Source of the DNA: Papaver somniferum
Taxonomy: Eukaryota > Streptophyta > Magnoliopsida > Ranunculales > Papaveraceae
NCBI RefSeq assembly: GCF_003573695.1
Contig: NC_039368.1
Location: forward strand, 13,272,360-13,336,359
Reading direction: 5' to 3'
DNA: 64,000 nucleotides
Under the pieces are notes generated by a model. The model did no database searches. It was not told where the DNA came from and saw only the letters and a list, made by a program, of their open reading frames with translations. Positions 37,712 through 48,670 of this stretch are shown here, in pieces (position 1 is the first letter of the stretch; every line of letters starts with the position of its first letter). The position numbers were made by a program, and so were the translations under genes.

Positions 37712-38587
37712 GTGTACATATTTGTACACCTATGATATAAGTGTACATTGTTGTACACACGTGACATAAATTGCATGTGTGCATAATAGTTCACTCTAGG
37801 ACTCTTAATCAAATTTCAGTGAACAATCTTTTTTCATTTCTTAGATGTCGAATCAGTAATGCTATGAATCACTGACTGTTATGACTTAAACTACATGTGT
37901 ACATATTAGTACACTAATAATATAAGTCTACATTGTTGTACACATGTGATAGAAATTACGAGTGTACATGATAGCGCATCTGTGATACAAGTGTACATTG
38001 TTGTGCACTTTTTAATACAGGTGTACATTGTTGTGCACATGTGAAAAAAATTATAAGATGGTAGACATATATCGCATAAGCTTATGTATGCGATAGTTTC
38101 TAGTTAGTATTAGGGTTTATGGAGGTGAATATATGTATGTATTTTAGAAGTTTGTTAAATGTGAAATATTTTGAACAAGATAGATTCATTTGTGAGGTGT
38201 TTCGGAAAAGACTAGTTATTGAATTTTTGTTGTTCTCTTCTACTTGTTACAGGAAATTGATGTTATTGATGATAGAGATCTTCCTCTAAGATATGTGAAT
38301 AACAAGGTCTTTCTGCATGAGTTGGAATGCCTAATCTGGACGGGGTCGATCATGATCAGTCAGCTGAATGAGGCTTTCATCGTGCAATATTGAATTTTTA
38401 GAGGTTAGATTCTTTTTGTTAGCTTTGATATGAATATTTGTGACTTTAGTTTCCACTTCTGCTGAAAATATGTTGTCAGCAAGCAAAGGGTTGTGAGGCA
38501 GAGAAGGAGAGTTTTACTTGCAAACTTGCCAGAAATACAAGTGTACAAATTGGTGCACCTCTAATATAAGTGTACATATTGGTGCAC
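37712..38587. repeat. Dispersed GTGTACA-N4-TGTACAC dyads
   Basis: Inverted pairs on the model GTGTACA...TGTACAC or TGCAC occur at 37712, 37741, 37897, 37926, 37991, 38021, 38541 and 38570. Related half-sites lie at 37777 and 37962. Outside this interval the same dyad occurs at 34895, 35118, 35292 (half) and 39595. The spacers between dyads often contain a [G/A]TGATA[T/C]A[A]-like word. The copies are more alike within the dyad than around it. Confidence 0.75.
38252..38392 (+). pseudogene. Possible coding remnant, unidentified
   Basis: After a pyrimidine-rich stretch ending in TTGTTACAG, which looks like a splice acceptor, there is an open frame of 46 codons starting EIDVIDDRDLPLRYVNNK and ending at TGA near 38392. 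No family is recognised. It lies about 0.6 kb upstream of the RIBA-like fragment and could belong to the same decayed locus, but nothing in the sequence ties them together. It may be a chance frame. Confidence 0.25.
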
Positions 38588-39002
38588 TTGTAACAAGATG
38601 AGTGCAGGTGGATTTCACTGCCATTTCATCCTAGAAACAAGCCTTTTGTAGGAACTGAGATGGTGGATTTCACTGCCATTCTCATCCTAGAAACAAGCCT
38701 ATTTTATTTTTCTTTGACCAAACCCAAAATAAACATATCTATCATTTTTAATAAGCTCTAAATAGCAAATATGCCTTTCTTTGTGAAACAGGTGAGTGTC
38801 TCGTTCTATAAGAGCTTGTAACTAGTATTATGAAGGTGCCTTTGTATTCTGAAATTGTTAAAATAGGTTTGGGTTTCTCTGAATTTGTTTGCTCTGGGGA
38901 CTAATCTGATTACTTTATTTTGTTATGAAGAGGGAAGAAATATTATAACTGGTTCAGTGGGTTGAGATTAAGAACTCATTTGGAACAAATGCAAACACAT
39001 AG

Positions 39003-39501
39003 ACTTTTCTCATAATTAGACCGTGTAATTCATGTGAAGGTGGCAGCAGAGTTAGAGCTGAAGTTGTTTCTAGGGATGAACATGCTAAATTATTAGGTGA
39101 ATTTGAGATACTAGCAGCATATATGCTTCTTACAACTAATGATTCTTGTATGCACAAGGATGAGCCTGATTGGGATACACCAATGAGTGAAGTCGCTTCC
39201 GTATGTGATACAATTGAAGATATTCGTCAAGGCAAGGATTTTTATTTCTTAGCTCTGATCACTTACTCTTCTTACCCAAAAGTACTAGTGAAACCGTGAA
39301 AGTGATGACACCCACATCTCTTTTTTTTTTCTTTTTTGAGCAGACAGTTGCACACATAGCTTGGAACTGGGTTTGATCTGGCATGATCGAGCTGTCCATG
39401 ATTTAATTCAAATTTTATTTTGGGTCTATCTTGCTGATGGTCATTGTTGTTGATGACGACGATAGAGAAAATGAAGGAGACCTAATAATGACAGCAGAGT
39501 T
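39003..39501 (+). pseudogene. RIBA-type riboflavin biosynthesis gene fragment (DHBP synthase N-terminus)
   Basis: Two pieces match the start of plant plastid bifunctional RIBA (3,4-dihydroxy-2-butanone-4-phosphate synthase / GTP cyclohydrolase II). Piece 1 (open 39003-39300) includes VRAEVVSRDE and ends its family match with TIEDIRQGK at 39236, the linker just before the synthase domain. Piece 2 (39437-39501) resumes with VIVVDDDDRENEGDL and then IMTAEL, the acidic substrate- and metal-binding loop of DHBP synthase. The gap between them sits where an intron would be, but the edges read AAG|GA and GCTG|ATG, so neither a GT donor nor an AG acceptor is present at the expected points. After AEL the homology ends in a partial repeat of its own start. 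The rest of the synthase and all of the cyclohydrolase are absent. It is most likely a dead fragment. Confidence 0.8.
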
Positions 39502-39527
39502 GGAAAACTGGTCATTGTTGTGGATGA
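39439..39527 (+). repeat. 18-bp duplication within the RIBA-like fragment
   Basis: GGTCATTGTTGTTGATGA at 39439-39456 recurs with one change (TGTTGTGGATGA) at 39510-39527, immediately after the homology breaks off. A local duplication or template switch truncated the reading frame here. Confidence 0.75.
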
Positions 39528-39816
39528 TTCCAGTTGTATGTGGGGTACGAACTGGTGCACCTTGTGCTTTGGATTTTCTGGATTTCTGTAGATGTGTAGA
39601 TGTTTGTACACCAGTGTTAACTTAGATTTCTAAAAAATGAGAATTATATAGTTATATGGGTACTCTTTTTGTAGCTCTCGGAAAGAGCTTTCAGAATATA
39701 TAAAGTTTGCGAATTTTGGACAAATGGTTCAAAAGATAAATTATTTTTTTAATTATTTTTATATTATTTAAAATTGTTGATATCATCATGAGACACTTGA
39801 GAGTAAACTGAAAATA

Positions 39817-39946
39817 TTTGGACTAAATTGTAAATCAGGGGGTTACATATATATTTTTCAAATTTTAAATAGCTTTTGGACTAAATTGTACCTAGTTAAC
39901 TCGGGATGGACTAATCTGTACTTTTTGATGCGTTTTTGGACTAAAC
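39817..39946. repeat. TTTGGACTAAA cluster, ~29-bp spacing
   Basis: The word TTTGGACTAAA(TTGTA) occurs at 39817, 39875 and 39935, with a diverged copy ATGGACTAATCTGTA at about 39906. Spacing is about 29 or twice 29 bp. Inverse words (TTTAGTCCAAAA) occur at about 33143 and related ones at 60141-60200, so this may be part of a dispersed repeat. The rest of 39530-40458 is AT-rich with no gene seen. Confidence 0.55.
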
Positions 39947-40458
39947 CATTTTTTTCCCCGAATTTATTTTGTTTCAATCCACCAAACAAGTGGTATGAAC
40001 GCCGTTAGTGGGATAAAGTGCTTACGCCATCATCAAGGTATTATGTACACATACAAACACAAAAACAGAAGTTAGTATGATGTTGAAAAATAATAAAATC
40101 ATAATTGGAACATCATATTATTTGTGAAACTAATGCTAAGCCGTGGAAAGGAAAAAAAAATTGTTAGAGAATAAAAAAATAGTGTAGAAAAAATTATAAC
40201 ACCGATTTTCTTTTAGTTCTTCCATAATTTTAGGGCTTAGTTCTTCCGTAACTTTAGGGCTCCGTGTAGAGCGTGCTGATCATGTGTTGTAAAATAGAGA
40301 AGGAGAGAAAGAGACACAAAGTAGAGGGAAAGAACAGAGAGAGATTTTCTATTAATGTGTGTAGAATACAATGTTTAAAGCCTCTATTTATATTGATAGA
40401 AGACTTGGTGCCCAAGATATGTAAACCCTAAACTTATACACGAAGTACATCTTAGTAA

Positions 40459-40788
40459 ATAAACATGGTTTATAACAGTTACTACATATATTACTACATA
40501 CTACATATGTTACTAGTATAGTACTAGTAGTACTAGTATACTACATACTAGTATGTTAATACTAGTAGTATATGTTACTACATATGTTACTAGTAACATT
40601 AACATATGTTACTACATATAAATACTGTTATGTTATGTACTGATACTACATATCAATATGTAGTATCAATATTTATGTACTGCATATAAATAAATACTGT
40701 CATGTGATGTATTAATATTACATATCAATATGTAGTGTCTACATATTGACACTACATATCAATATGTAGGATCAATATGTTACGTACT
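40459..40788. repeat. Cryptic simple repeat of TACTAGTA / TACATAT words (left part)
   Basis: The stretch is built almost entirely from TACTAGTA, ACATATGTTAC and CAATATGTAGTATC words, with many short palindromes around ACTAGT and CATATG. The outer retrotransposon is inserted at its right end. The same kind of sequence resumes at 59710. Confidence 0.85.
40784..40788. other. Target-site duplication of outer element, left copy (GTACT)
   Basis: These are the five bases just before the left LTR. The partner after the right LTR (59710-59714) reads GTACC, four of five identical. The surrounding simple repeat is rich in GTAC, so the match is suggestive and not conclusive. Confidence 0.6.
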
Positions 40789-43131
40789 TGTTTATGGGTG
40801 AAAACGGTTTCTGTTGATTCTGGTAAATTCGTGCGTGTGGATGAGAAACGAGTCTAACCCCCAAACAATGTACTGCACGGGAGTACTTTTGATTCGAGAG
40901 ATCAATCTGTACAAATCTGGCCTAACCCAAGAAATGTCCGTTCCAGACTTGCTTCGGTCACAAAGTGAAGGAGAAGGGTTAGTCTTAGGGAGGGAAGCGA
41001 AGAAAGTGTTGAGACCAGAATTGTCATTATGGATGTGTGGGTGTTTTATGACTTGTATCAGAAAATTGGACTGCCTAGCTGAATGAAAAATCTATCAGGT
41101 GATTTCTGAATGTTGTATTGTTCTCCTGACCAAAACTTGTCGTTTGGTGGAAATAAGTGAGACCTATTTATACAAGTCGCAACAAAACGGACGCTGGTCT
41201 CGTATAAAGTGGAAACGATTGAGTAGTGCAAGAAGGGAGTAACGGATAACGCCTGGAATTGATGTTTCCATAATGAAGGATACGTTTCACCATTACTTCT
41301 TGCCATTACTAACCTCCCCGCTGTATGACACTTTCTTGTAACAGGCGTATTGCACGCCGCACGCTGTAAACCGCCAGACCAATACCCTGATGAGTATTCC
41401 CCAGTTTGTGACATGTTTTGATGTCTCGAGTGTTTTCGTGGAAAACATGTAGCACTTTGTTGCGTGTGGCAAGTTGGAATTGAGAAGCTTGCCGCAGGTA
41501 AATAACATGTTATGCTATTAGGCTCGTCTTGGCTGGTTTCCTAAAAGTTGCCACAAGCTCGCCGACTTGGTGGACAACTTCGATGGCTGAGATCGCATCT
41601 TATGAATTAAGGATAGCCGCTGATTAAGGCTACCTTGTGTTGGCGCCTGAAGATATCGCGGTGGCATTTTTGGTGCACGCCTGTAGCAATGCGGCATGGC
41701 TGTCATGGCTCGTGTATGCAAATGGCACGGTGGTGCAAGTGGCGTTTGGTGTAGCCATGACCATTAATATTATGCGGTTGGTCGCCTGAAAGTTTCCACA
41801 AGTCTGTCAGCTCAGTGGCGAACTTGGATGGCTGAGATTGCATTTGATGAGGAAGGATAGTCATTGATTATGTCTACCTTCTGTCAGCGTCTGGAAACTT
41901 TGTCTAAATTAGGGTTTAGCATGTCGAAACCCTAATTAGCGTATATGGCACGCCGTTTGGCATGCACGCCTGATATTCACATTTTTGGCAAGTTAGGCAT
42001 GCCGTTTGACATGTGCGCCTAGCATGCGCGTTTGGCAAGTTAGGCATGCCGATTGGCATGTGCGTATGGCATGCGCGTTTGGAGGGTTTGGCATGATGCT
42101 TGGCATGTTTGGCATGTTTGGCATGCCGATTGGCATGTGCGTCTGGAACGCGCGTTTGGCATGCTGCTCGGCATGTGCACCTGGCATGCGCGTTTGGCGA
42201 GTTTGGCATGCTGCTTGGCATGTTTGGCATGCCGATTGGCATGTGTGTCTGGCATGCGCGTTTGGCGGGTTTGGCATGTTTGGCATGCCGATTGGCATGT
42301 ACGTCTGGCACGCGCGTTTGGCGGGTTTGGCATGCTGCTTGGCATGTGCGTCTGGCATGCGTGTTTGGCACGGGTTTTGGGAAGCCAATTGGCTTTGCGA
42401 CCATCTGGCGTTGTTTTGTCCTTTCCAACGCTGTGGCGAGTTTGAAGCAACCTGATTGGTTAATGTAAGAGGGTCGGCCAAGCATGGGCGTCGCTACACT
42501 TCTGTGTGAGTGGCGGATATAAAGCGACCTGACTGGTTGATGGGAAGTGGGGCCGCCAAGCTAGGGCGTGGCCACACTTCCAGTGTGTTGTGGCGGATTT
42601 AATCGCCTAGTTTGTCTAAGCATAGTTTTTCGACCAACGGGGTCTAGTGTACTGCGCGGGGCGCGAAACCCTAATTTTGCAAATTAGTCGGGTTTATGAG
42701 TTTTTTGTGAGTTATCACAATAATTGGCTGGATTTTGTATGTTGCCATAAAAATCCTTATCTACAGAATGCAGTGTGCTTTCCGTATGAGCATTTCGTGC
42801 AATGGCCTTAACTTCGGTACTTGGAGGTTCATGCTACTCCGATGCGAGTGAAAACAAATCCGTCATACCATACCGATATTAAGGGTTCTGCCGGGGAACA
42901 TAGCACAGGAAAGTACTCAGTGAATCTTGTATTGGCGAGGTGCCGAAATTTACAGAGTGTTTGGGATGGTTGCTACATTCGCCAGTCTGGATAAATTTCA
43001 TGTAAATATATCGAATGACTCAATAAATATGCTGGTGGAGAGGTTAGCACTCACGGCACCATTTCCTTGCAGAGTGACGTCAGGTGCAAGGTTTTACGAT
43101 TTTAACCCTAAGCTAAAAATCACCATCAACA
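40789..43131 (-). mobile_element. 3' LTR of outer element (2343 bp)
   Basis: It aligns along its length with 57357-59709. It contains a GGCATG-rich minisatellite at about 41990-42370. The junction with the internal domain at 43131/43132 is defined by where the two LTR copies stop matching (CATCAACA then TTAAGTCC here, CATCAACA then GTACC at the other copy). Open frames within it (for example over the minisatellite on both strands) are by-products of the repeat and low-complexity composition. Confidence 0.9.
41990..42370. repeat. GGCATG-rich minisatellite in 3' LTR
   Basis: Words such as TTTGGCATG, GGCATGCCGATTGGCATG and GCGCGTTTGGC recur at irregular spacings of about 55-106 bp, each itself made of shorter GGCATG repeats. 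Several frames stay open on both strands and give Ala/Cys/His-rich translations that mean nothing. The other LTR has its own version at 58540-58950, with a different copy arrangement. Confidence 0.88.
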
Positions 43132-43145
43132 TTAAGTCCCCTGCT
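43132..43145 (-). promoter_or_regulatory. Polypurine tract of outer element
   Basis: On the minus strand AGCAGGGGACTTAA sits immediately upstream of the 3' LTR start TGTTGATGG. It is the expected primer for second-strand synthesis and supports the minus orientation. Confidence 0.65.
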
Positions 43146-44329
43146 TAGCACGTGACTGTAGCATTGCTGCGGGGTAAGCATGAGATGGTGACAGACGAGA
43201 GTAAAATCGAAAGAGCAAGACGTGAAGAAATTGCCACAGAAATTCAACTAACCTTTGGCGGAAGGCATGAGGAATCTGTGCTCCTTGCATAAGAGGCTTT
43301 GCATAAATTCGTCTTGGCCATAGGGTGTTGGCGTCAGTGCTGCAAATTTGGCTACTGATTGGCAGAGGTGGCACTGCGACTAGGTCCGCGGTACAGGCGC
43401 TGGTCGGCTGCAGAAAGCTGGATGGCGTTGCTTTGGATGACTAGGTTAATGGCGTTGCTGGCCATGGAAAGGTGAATGGCGCTGCTTTGGCTGGCTAGGA
43501 GAGGAGATGATGGCGTTGGTTTAGCATTGGATGGGACGCAGACTGATGCCGCTGGATGCGGAGCGGAGAAGATGGCACTGGCTTGGAATTGGCTGGGACA
43601 CGGAGAAGATGACGTTGGCTAGGACGTGGAGCCGTTGGCATCCTCAGGACGCGCGTTTTGGATGGAAGGATGACGCAGGCTAAGTCATAGAATGGTAAAG
43701 ACGGCTGCTGACTTGGATGCCAACCCTAATTATCCCGTACAAACAAATATCTAATCCAGCTGGTATCACGCGTTTGAAGCCTTAATTCACGGCTGGTAAA
43801 AGGGTTTTACTTCTCAGGATTTATCGATCCGCTGAATATAGTAGGTGATCTTGAACCCTTCATCCATACAGATCATCGCAAAATCGCGTCCACCCTCTTC
43901 GCAAGTATTATCTTTTGTTTTTTCTCCTAGTTCCCATTTTGTCTTCTTCATCATGTAGGTTGCTGGTGCAGACATGGTAAAACCTTTTTTTTGTAGCATA
44001 TAATGGGATATTACAGTGACGATCGTACCTCTGACCCTTCAGAGAGAAATTTTGAAGTCTACAAAACCCAGTTTTCCTCTCATGAGGAGGCATTAGACTG
44101 ATTCTCTGTTCCGTGAGGCTGGCGAGATTATACAAGGCATGTCTCTCGCCCATATATGCAGAGTGCGGACTGTGTTCAGACTCTCATGGCTTCGATGGAT
44201 ATGGAGGGAAAGTGGAGACATGATAAAATATTTCAGCATGTCGGGGGATCTCAAATAATGAATTTTCTCTAACCAAGTGTTAAGGCTGGACGATTCGCCT
44301 CTCGGTTGAAACGGCGGAAGACTGAGTCC
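43146..44329 (-). other. Outer element 3' non-coding region
   Basis: No coding domain is visible on the minus strand. 43380-43720 is a G-rich low-complexity stretch full of GATGGCG, GGCTGG and GGAGAAGATG words. On the plus strand a short frame beginning ATGGGATATTACAGTG (about 44004) and a later one in another frame could be decayed upstream parts of the ORF at 44330. Confidence 0.5.
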
Positions 44330-44806
44330 ATGAAACTTTTAGGTGAGATCCAGTTTAATTACCCTGTCCATGATGGCATTGTAATCCTTGAGTTTGATGC
44401 AGACGAACCGGGACATCCTCAAGAAGCTGCTGGAAAATCTCTTGAGGAAGATGTCGACACGGTTTGTGAAACTGGAACAACTTCTATAGTGGACGCCGAA
44501 ACTGCTGTCAGGGATGTTGAAGCGACTGCTGAGGATGCCATCGAGGCGGAAGAGGAGGCGGAGGCAACATATGTTGGATCCATTGGAGAAGTTATGGAAA
44601 CATACACTGGGACTACTGTTGAAACAAACACCGAACAGGATGTGGAAGCTGCTGCTGCCGAAGCGACTTCTGGATGGGATGCTGAGGTCGCTGCTGCTGA
44701 GGTGGATTTTGGATGGGATGCTGAAATTGCTGCTGCCAAGGAGGCGTCTGGATGGAACGTTTGTTGCCAGAGAGGGTGCTGGGGAAAGTGCTTGAAAAAG
44801 CTCTGA
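44330..44806 (+). CDS. Acidic ORF on the opposite strand of the outer retrotransposon
   Basis: This ATG frame encodes about 158 residues and lies antisense to the element's gag and protease, near its 3' LTR. An open TTG-start extension reaches 44306. The product starts MKLLGEIQFNYPVHDG and is then strongly acidic and rich in Ala, Glu and Thr. Towards the C-terminus it repeats GWDAE[V/I]AAA twice and SGW twice, in steps of 13-15 residues, and ends with a Cys-containing tail. No membrane segment, signal peptide or known fold is visible. Some plant Ty3/gypsy elements of the Tat lineage (Grande, Retand, Ogre) carry extra ORFs, some of them antisense, in this position, which makes the location plausible. 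The function is unknown. The alternative is a captured host fragment or a chance frame kept open by GCT/GAG repeats. Confidence 0.45.
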   Translation: MKLLGEIQFNYPVHDGIVILEFDADEPGHPQEAAGKSLEEDVDTVCETGTTSIVDAETAVRDVEATAEDAIEAEEEAEATYVGSIGEVMETYTGTTVETNTEQDVEAAAAEATSGWDAEVAAAEVDFGWDAEIAAAKEASGWNVCCQRGCWGKCLKKL

Positions 44807-45717
44807 TGGAGGCGTTATTGATCCAGGCGTCTGCCATTGACGACCAATTTTTTTTTCACTTTTGCTATATCTTCTCGGCGTGTAACCGCTTCTGATATTT
44901 CAAAGATTTACTTTCGCTTTCTTGTTTTCATGGCGGAGTTAGGGCTTCTCCAAGTAACATTCCGTTGTTCAGCTCTTATGGTTTCACATCTCTGAATGAA
45001 TTAATAAGACCTTCATACTGAAAAGATCCAAAAAAAACCCTTTATGCGAAAATAAGTTGTTCGACCCTCCTGGCCATCTAGTAGACGGATAGACGTCGTA
45101 CACAAGTAATGTGGATGGAATTCGCCGCATGTACCAGCCGGCCTGCTGCTTTCGTATCCAATGCCTCCGAACGCTGAAATCACCCATAATAATTCAAAAC
45201 AGGGGAAATAACAACAATGGTTAAAGGTTCGACCGACCTGTTTATTGGATCTCCCTTGTAGTGGCATCGTTTCACACATCCCAAAAAACCAGAGGAGCGT
45301 TAGGTGAGATTTGGAGCCGGATATTTTGAAGAAGATATCCGTTCTGCCGCCTGATGATCATTTTCCTTGCATATTCCCTTCTTCAGTATTTGTGAATAGA
45401 TTTTTTTTTTTTGTGTGTGGTGGTTTGGTTTCTTTGTCTTTCAATAGACGGGTAATGACTCTGTGAGAGTTTGAGTTTAATTTGTATTTTTCCTTTAAGA
45501 TGGTTTGGGAAAACCTTTTAAGGAAAGACGTCCTTTAATTGAAATCGAAAACTCTACTCATGAATGCAAGCAGTGCAATCATTTTAGAGAAGTTACAAAT
45601 ATTGCATGAAAAGGGAAAATGCCGAAGGAAATGCTGAAAGGGGAACGCTGTAGGTGAAGGTAGCACAACATTTTAGGTATCGAATGGTTTGACCCATCGT
45701 GAGTGAATCATCACACC
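44807..45717 (-). other. Outer element internal region without recognised coding
   Basis: Between the antisense ORF and the end of the protease region there is no frame with a recognisable motif on either strand. Reverse transcriptase and integrase motifs that would normally follow the protease are absent here. Confidence 0.55.
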
Positions 45718-46786
45718 TTACAATTTTTCGGAATTGATGAGCTTGTCTATCAACAGATATGGCTCATCTTCCTTTTCTTTAGGCGGACCGGGTCGAGTGG
45801 CTATCTTCACTGTTATGTTTCCAACTTGAAACGAGGTCGTCTTGACTGCTACATCTCCAAATCGAAACGGGTTTGAGCGTTGTGCAACCACTTGGTTTTT
45901 GAACTCGTCATCTTTGACTGTGACAACTTCCAAATTTTTGACAAAGCACTTGAAAGGCCACGTCCCATTCACATATCCTAATGACGCCTGGGTTAATAAT
46001 CGGACCGAGTCCCCATGCCTGGCCGAGAGGAGAGGTGACTGGGTGCAGAAAGGGTTGTTTAACCAGACTTACTTGTGTTTGGAATCTGCGGATGAACGTC
46101 GACGGGCTTTTTCCAGGCAATTGAGTTACATTGGTAAGTTGTTGATACGGCGACATGCAATCTTCAAAGTTGGTCGGCTTTTTGGAAACTCTTTCGAGTA
46201 TCGACATCTGCATAGGGGATACTCTTAACTTCGCTTTGTTGTCGTGTACCCATGCGCGCCCCAGAATCATGTCGTAATTTAAGAGTTCTTCGACAATGTG
46301 GAATTTGCCATGTGTTAGAGTGTCTCCCACCTTGATTTCAAGGCTGATGTAGCCATATGCGTCCATCGCCTCTCCTTCCAGGTTTTTGACCACGATTGGG
46401 GAACGGGTAGCCTCCTGCTTCGAAACCCCCGCAGCTCTCAGAGTTTTGATGGTAACGATGTTGAAGTCGGAGGCCGTGTCGATTAATGTGTTGTCGAGCT
46501 CGGCGTCCCTTAGATAAACCGTGGTCAGCAGTCCCCAGTTGTATTTTCCAGCACCGCTATCCGAGAGAGTTTGGGGTTCTGACGTGGTTTCTTCAGTAGG
46601 AAAGAGTCGCTTGCCCGATACAACACGATTAAGTGATGTGAAGATATCTTGACGCTGTGTCTTGGAAAGATAGAGAATTTCGCACACATGCTGCATCATG
46701 GATTGCACATTTTCGTGTACAGAGTCCTCAGAGACCATGAAACTCCTGACTAGAAGTGGATCTCTGTGAACTTTTTCACTGTCCAT
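45718..46786 (-). pseudogene. Retrotransposon aspartic protease region of outer element
   Basis: The minus-strand frame 45908-46786 (292 codons) contains an aspartic protease domain: VYLRDAELDNTLIDTASDFN with active-site triad D-T-A-S in the middle, and the C-terminal flap-side motif NYDMILGRAWVHDNKA. Together these are typical of plant Ty3/gypsy proteases. The active-site third residue is Ala, where Gly is common. The enzyme would cut the Gag-Pro polyprotein in the virus-like particle. Near 45990 the useful frame shifts into an overlapping one that runs to 45718 and encodes a Lys/Glu-rich tail ending LLIDKLINSEKL. Upstream, one in-frame TAA at about 46811-46813 separates it from the gag zinc-knuckle-like region. 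No polymerase follows. Confidence 0.8.
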
Positions 46787-46810
46787 TCGAAGATCCCCTG
46801 CTTCTATCCT

Positions 46811-47612
46811 TTATTCACTGGTCGGGTGGTGGACAAATCTATGGTAGCGGCAATATTTGGGGTTTGCCATCTCCGCTTCGGTTGGTGGGCGCCTGGTAGG
46901 AGGTAGCCTGATGGCGTCGTCTTGGATCCACGCTTCCAAGAGTTCAATCACTTTCTCGATTGGTAAAGGGAAATCCAAGACATTTTTTCCATATTCTTGA
47001 TGTCGCATGAGAGATTTAGCGGTGGTCTTCCGTTGCGAAACTGCCCGTCGTGCTGGCGCTGCGCGCTTGGATTTCTGTTCTGCCACTGGAGCCTTCCTTT
47101 TTCCTCCTTCGTCTACCTCGCTCACATAGGAGGGACCAGTGTTGTATTGCTTATTGATGAGACGTCTATTTCCTCGAGTTTCGCGTATGTCCTCGCCTAT
47201 GGTTGGCCTGGTTCTTTCCAACAATGCTGGTGCTGCTGTGGCCGACCGTTTCACAGCTTCATGAAGTTTGGGTCATGACAGTCCAGTGCTTGAATTCTGA
47301 ATTTTTTGAAAAAAATCATTCGGATGTTCGTTGTTTCGTTGGAACATCCTTCCTAGATCTGAGAAGTTAATTTGCTCAGACACAAAGAAGTACTTCTTGT
47401 AGAAAGTCGTAACCATATCAGACCAGTTGGAGATGCTTCCTGGCGTAATGTTGTTGTACCATGTGTATGCTCTTCCAGTAAGTGATTTCGAAAATTCCCT
47501 CAAACGGAGAACGTGACTGTATTCGTGCTCTCCCAGGGACTCCAAGAATCGAGAAACATGTTCACGCGCATTACCGGTGCCGTCATACAGAGAGAATTAA
47601 AGGGAGGAGTAC
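46811..47612 (-). pseudogene. gag of outer element, C-terminal part (broken)
   Basis: Reading leftward from the inner-element insertion at 47612, the minus strand encodes the core of a Retrotrans_gag capsid domain, with LREFSKSLTGRAYTWYNN as the clearest motif. It is followed after a frameshift near 47250-47300 by a basic linker and NPKYCRYHRFVHHPTSE (to 46811), which resembles the Cys/His knuckle seen before the protease in many plant gypsy elements. An in-frame TAA lies close to the insertion point (about 47600), so the capsid frame was already damaged or has decayed since. The N-terminal half of this gene is on the other side of the inserted element, at 56566-57260. Confidence 0.82.
47608..47612. 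other. Target-site duplication of inner element, left copy (AGTAC)
   Basis: AGTAC directly precedes the left LTR and is repeated exactly after the right LTR at 56566-56570. A perfect 5-bp duplication fixes both ends of the inner element to the base. Confidence 0.95.
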
Positions 47613-48670
47613 TGATGAGTGCCAAATATTGTATATATTTATCCCTTTTTGTTGGCAATTTAACTCATCTTTTATGCATTAATTCTACATTTTATCCCAT
47701 ATTCTGTATTTTCATTGTTTTCAAGAATAAATATTTTTATTAATTAATTTTGCACTTTTAGGTAATAAATAAAGTTCGGATGAGTCGCGGAGCGAAAAGA
47801 GCAGAAAAGTAGTGAAAAGCCGGGAGAAATTACGCAAGGAAACCGCGAAGAATGGTGCGCACAACCTCATTTTCTACACACAAAAGCGCCTCCGTTCTCA
47901 GCCATCAGATCAGTTCTCAGAAGCATCCGACGGTCGCTCCTTCATAGAGCATCAAAATCTGATGTCTCTGCCGAGCACCACAGCGCTGAAATTCCAAGCC
48001 TTCAGATTAGATGGTAGTTGAATCCAACGGTCGCTCCTTTGCTGTTCATCAAAGTTTGATATCTCCGACTAACACTACAACAACTAACTCCATCTGGCAT
48101 CGTTGATTTTGTTGTATCATATAATCCAACGGTCTCTCATCGCTTGCCTCCGCATCACCGTCCGATCTACCAACCATCTTCGCATCTCGCAGCTCAGAGT
48201 CACAGAACATCAAAACTAGATACACCCGCCTCACACCCTAGTGACCGAGCACCATCCACCTAACCAAACAACCCATTCTCCTAACCAGTCGACCTTCTCC
48301 TCCACCCACCCCTCTGCAGAACCATCTCCCTGCAACCATGTCCTGCCACCACCTTCTCCACCTCTGTCACCACCTGCTCCGCCACCCACCTCTGTCACCA
48401 CGTCAAACAATGATAACCCATCATTGTTCCCATCCCCCTAGTCCATCTAATTCACTTATTTCACACATTTTCAACCGAAACCCTAAAGTGTGAAATAGGT
48501 AAATTGGGTTGAGCTAGAGTGAAATTGAAGGCATGGAGAGGTAGAGAAGGACAAGTAGAGTAATGGGTTGCGTTCAATTTGATGTTGCTACATCAAATTA
48601 GGTAAGAATTCACCAACCCTAGCTCTGTCAGTTTGGGAATTTTTTTTGTAGAACCCTAATGTGTTGTGGG

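Noticed and set aside
39817..39946. The TTTGGACTAAA words at 39.8 kb and TTTAGTCCAAAA at 33.1 kb as two ends of one large transposon
   Set aside because: Only about 11 bp match in inverted orientation, the flanks do not, and the word is repeated several times locally, so they do not behave as termini.
42006..42485. Several overlapping frames on both strands encoding Ala/Cys/His/Met-rich proteins (also 58484-59182)
   Set aside because: They follow the GGCATG minisatellite in the LTRs, are open on both strands at once, and have no known domain.
44419..44739. Ala/Ser-rich minus-strand frame overlapping the acidic ORF
   Set aside because: It is the mirror of the GCT/GAG-rich codons of the plus-strand ORF. 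It has no motif and lies inside the other frame.
48241..48441. Pro/Ser-rich frame (also 54630-54881)
   Set aside because: It is a pyrimidine-rich LTR segment. The frame differs between the two LTR copies because of a one-base indel near 48437.
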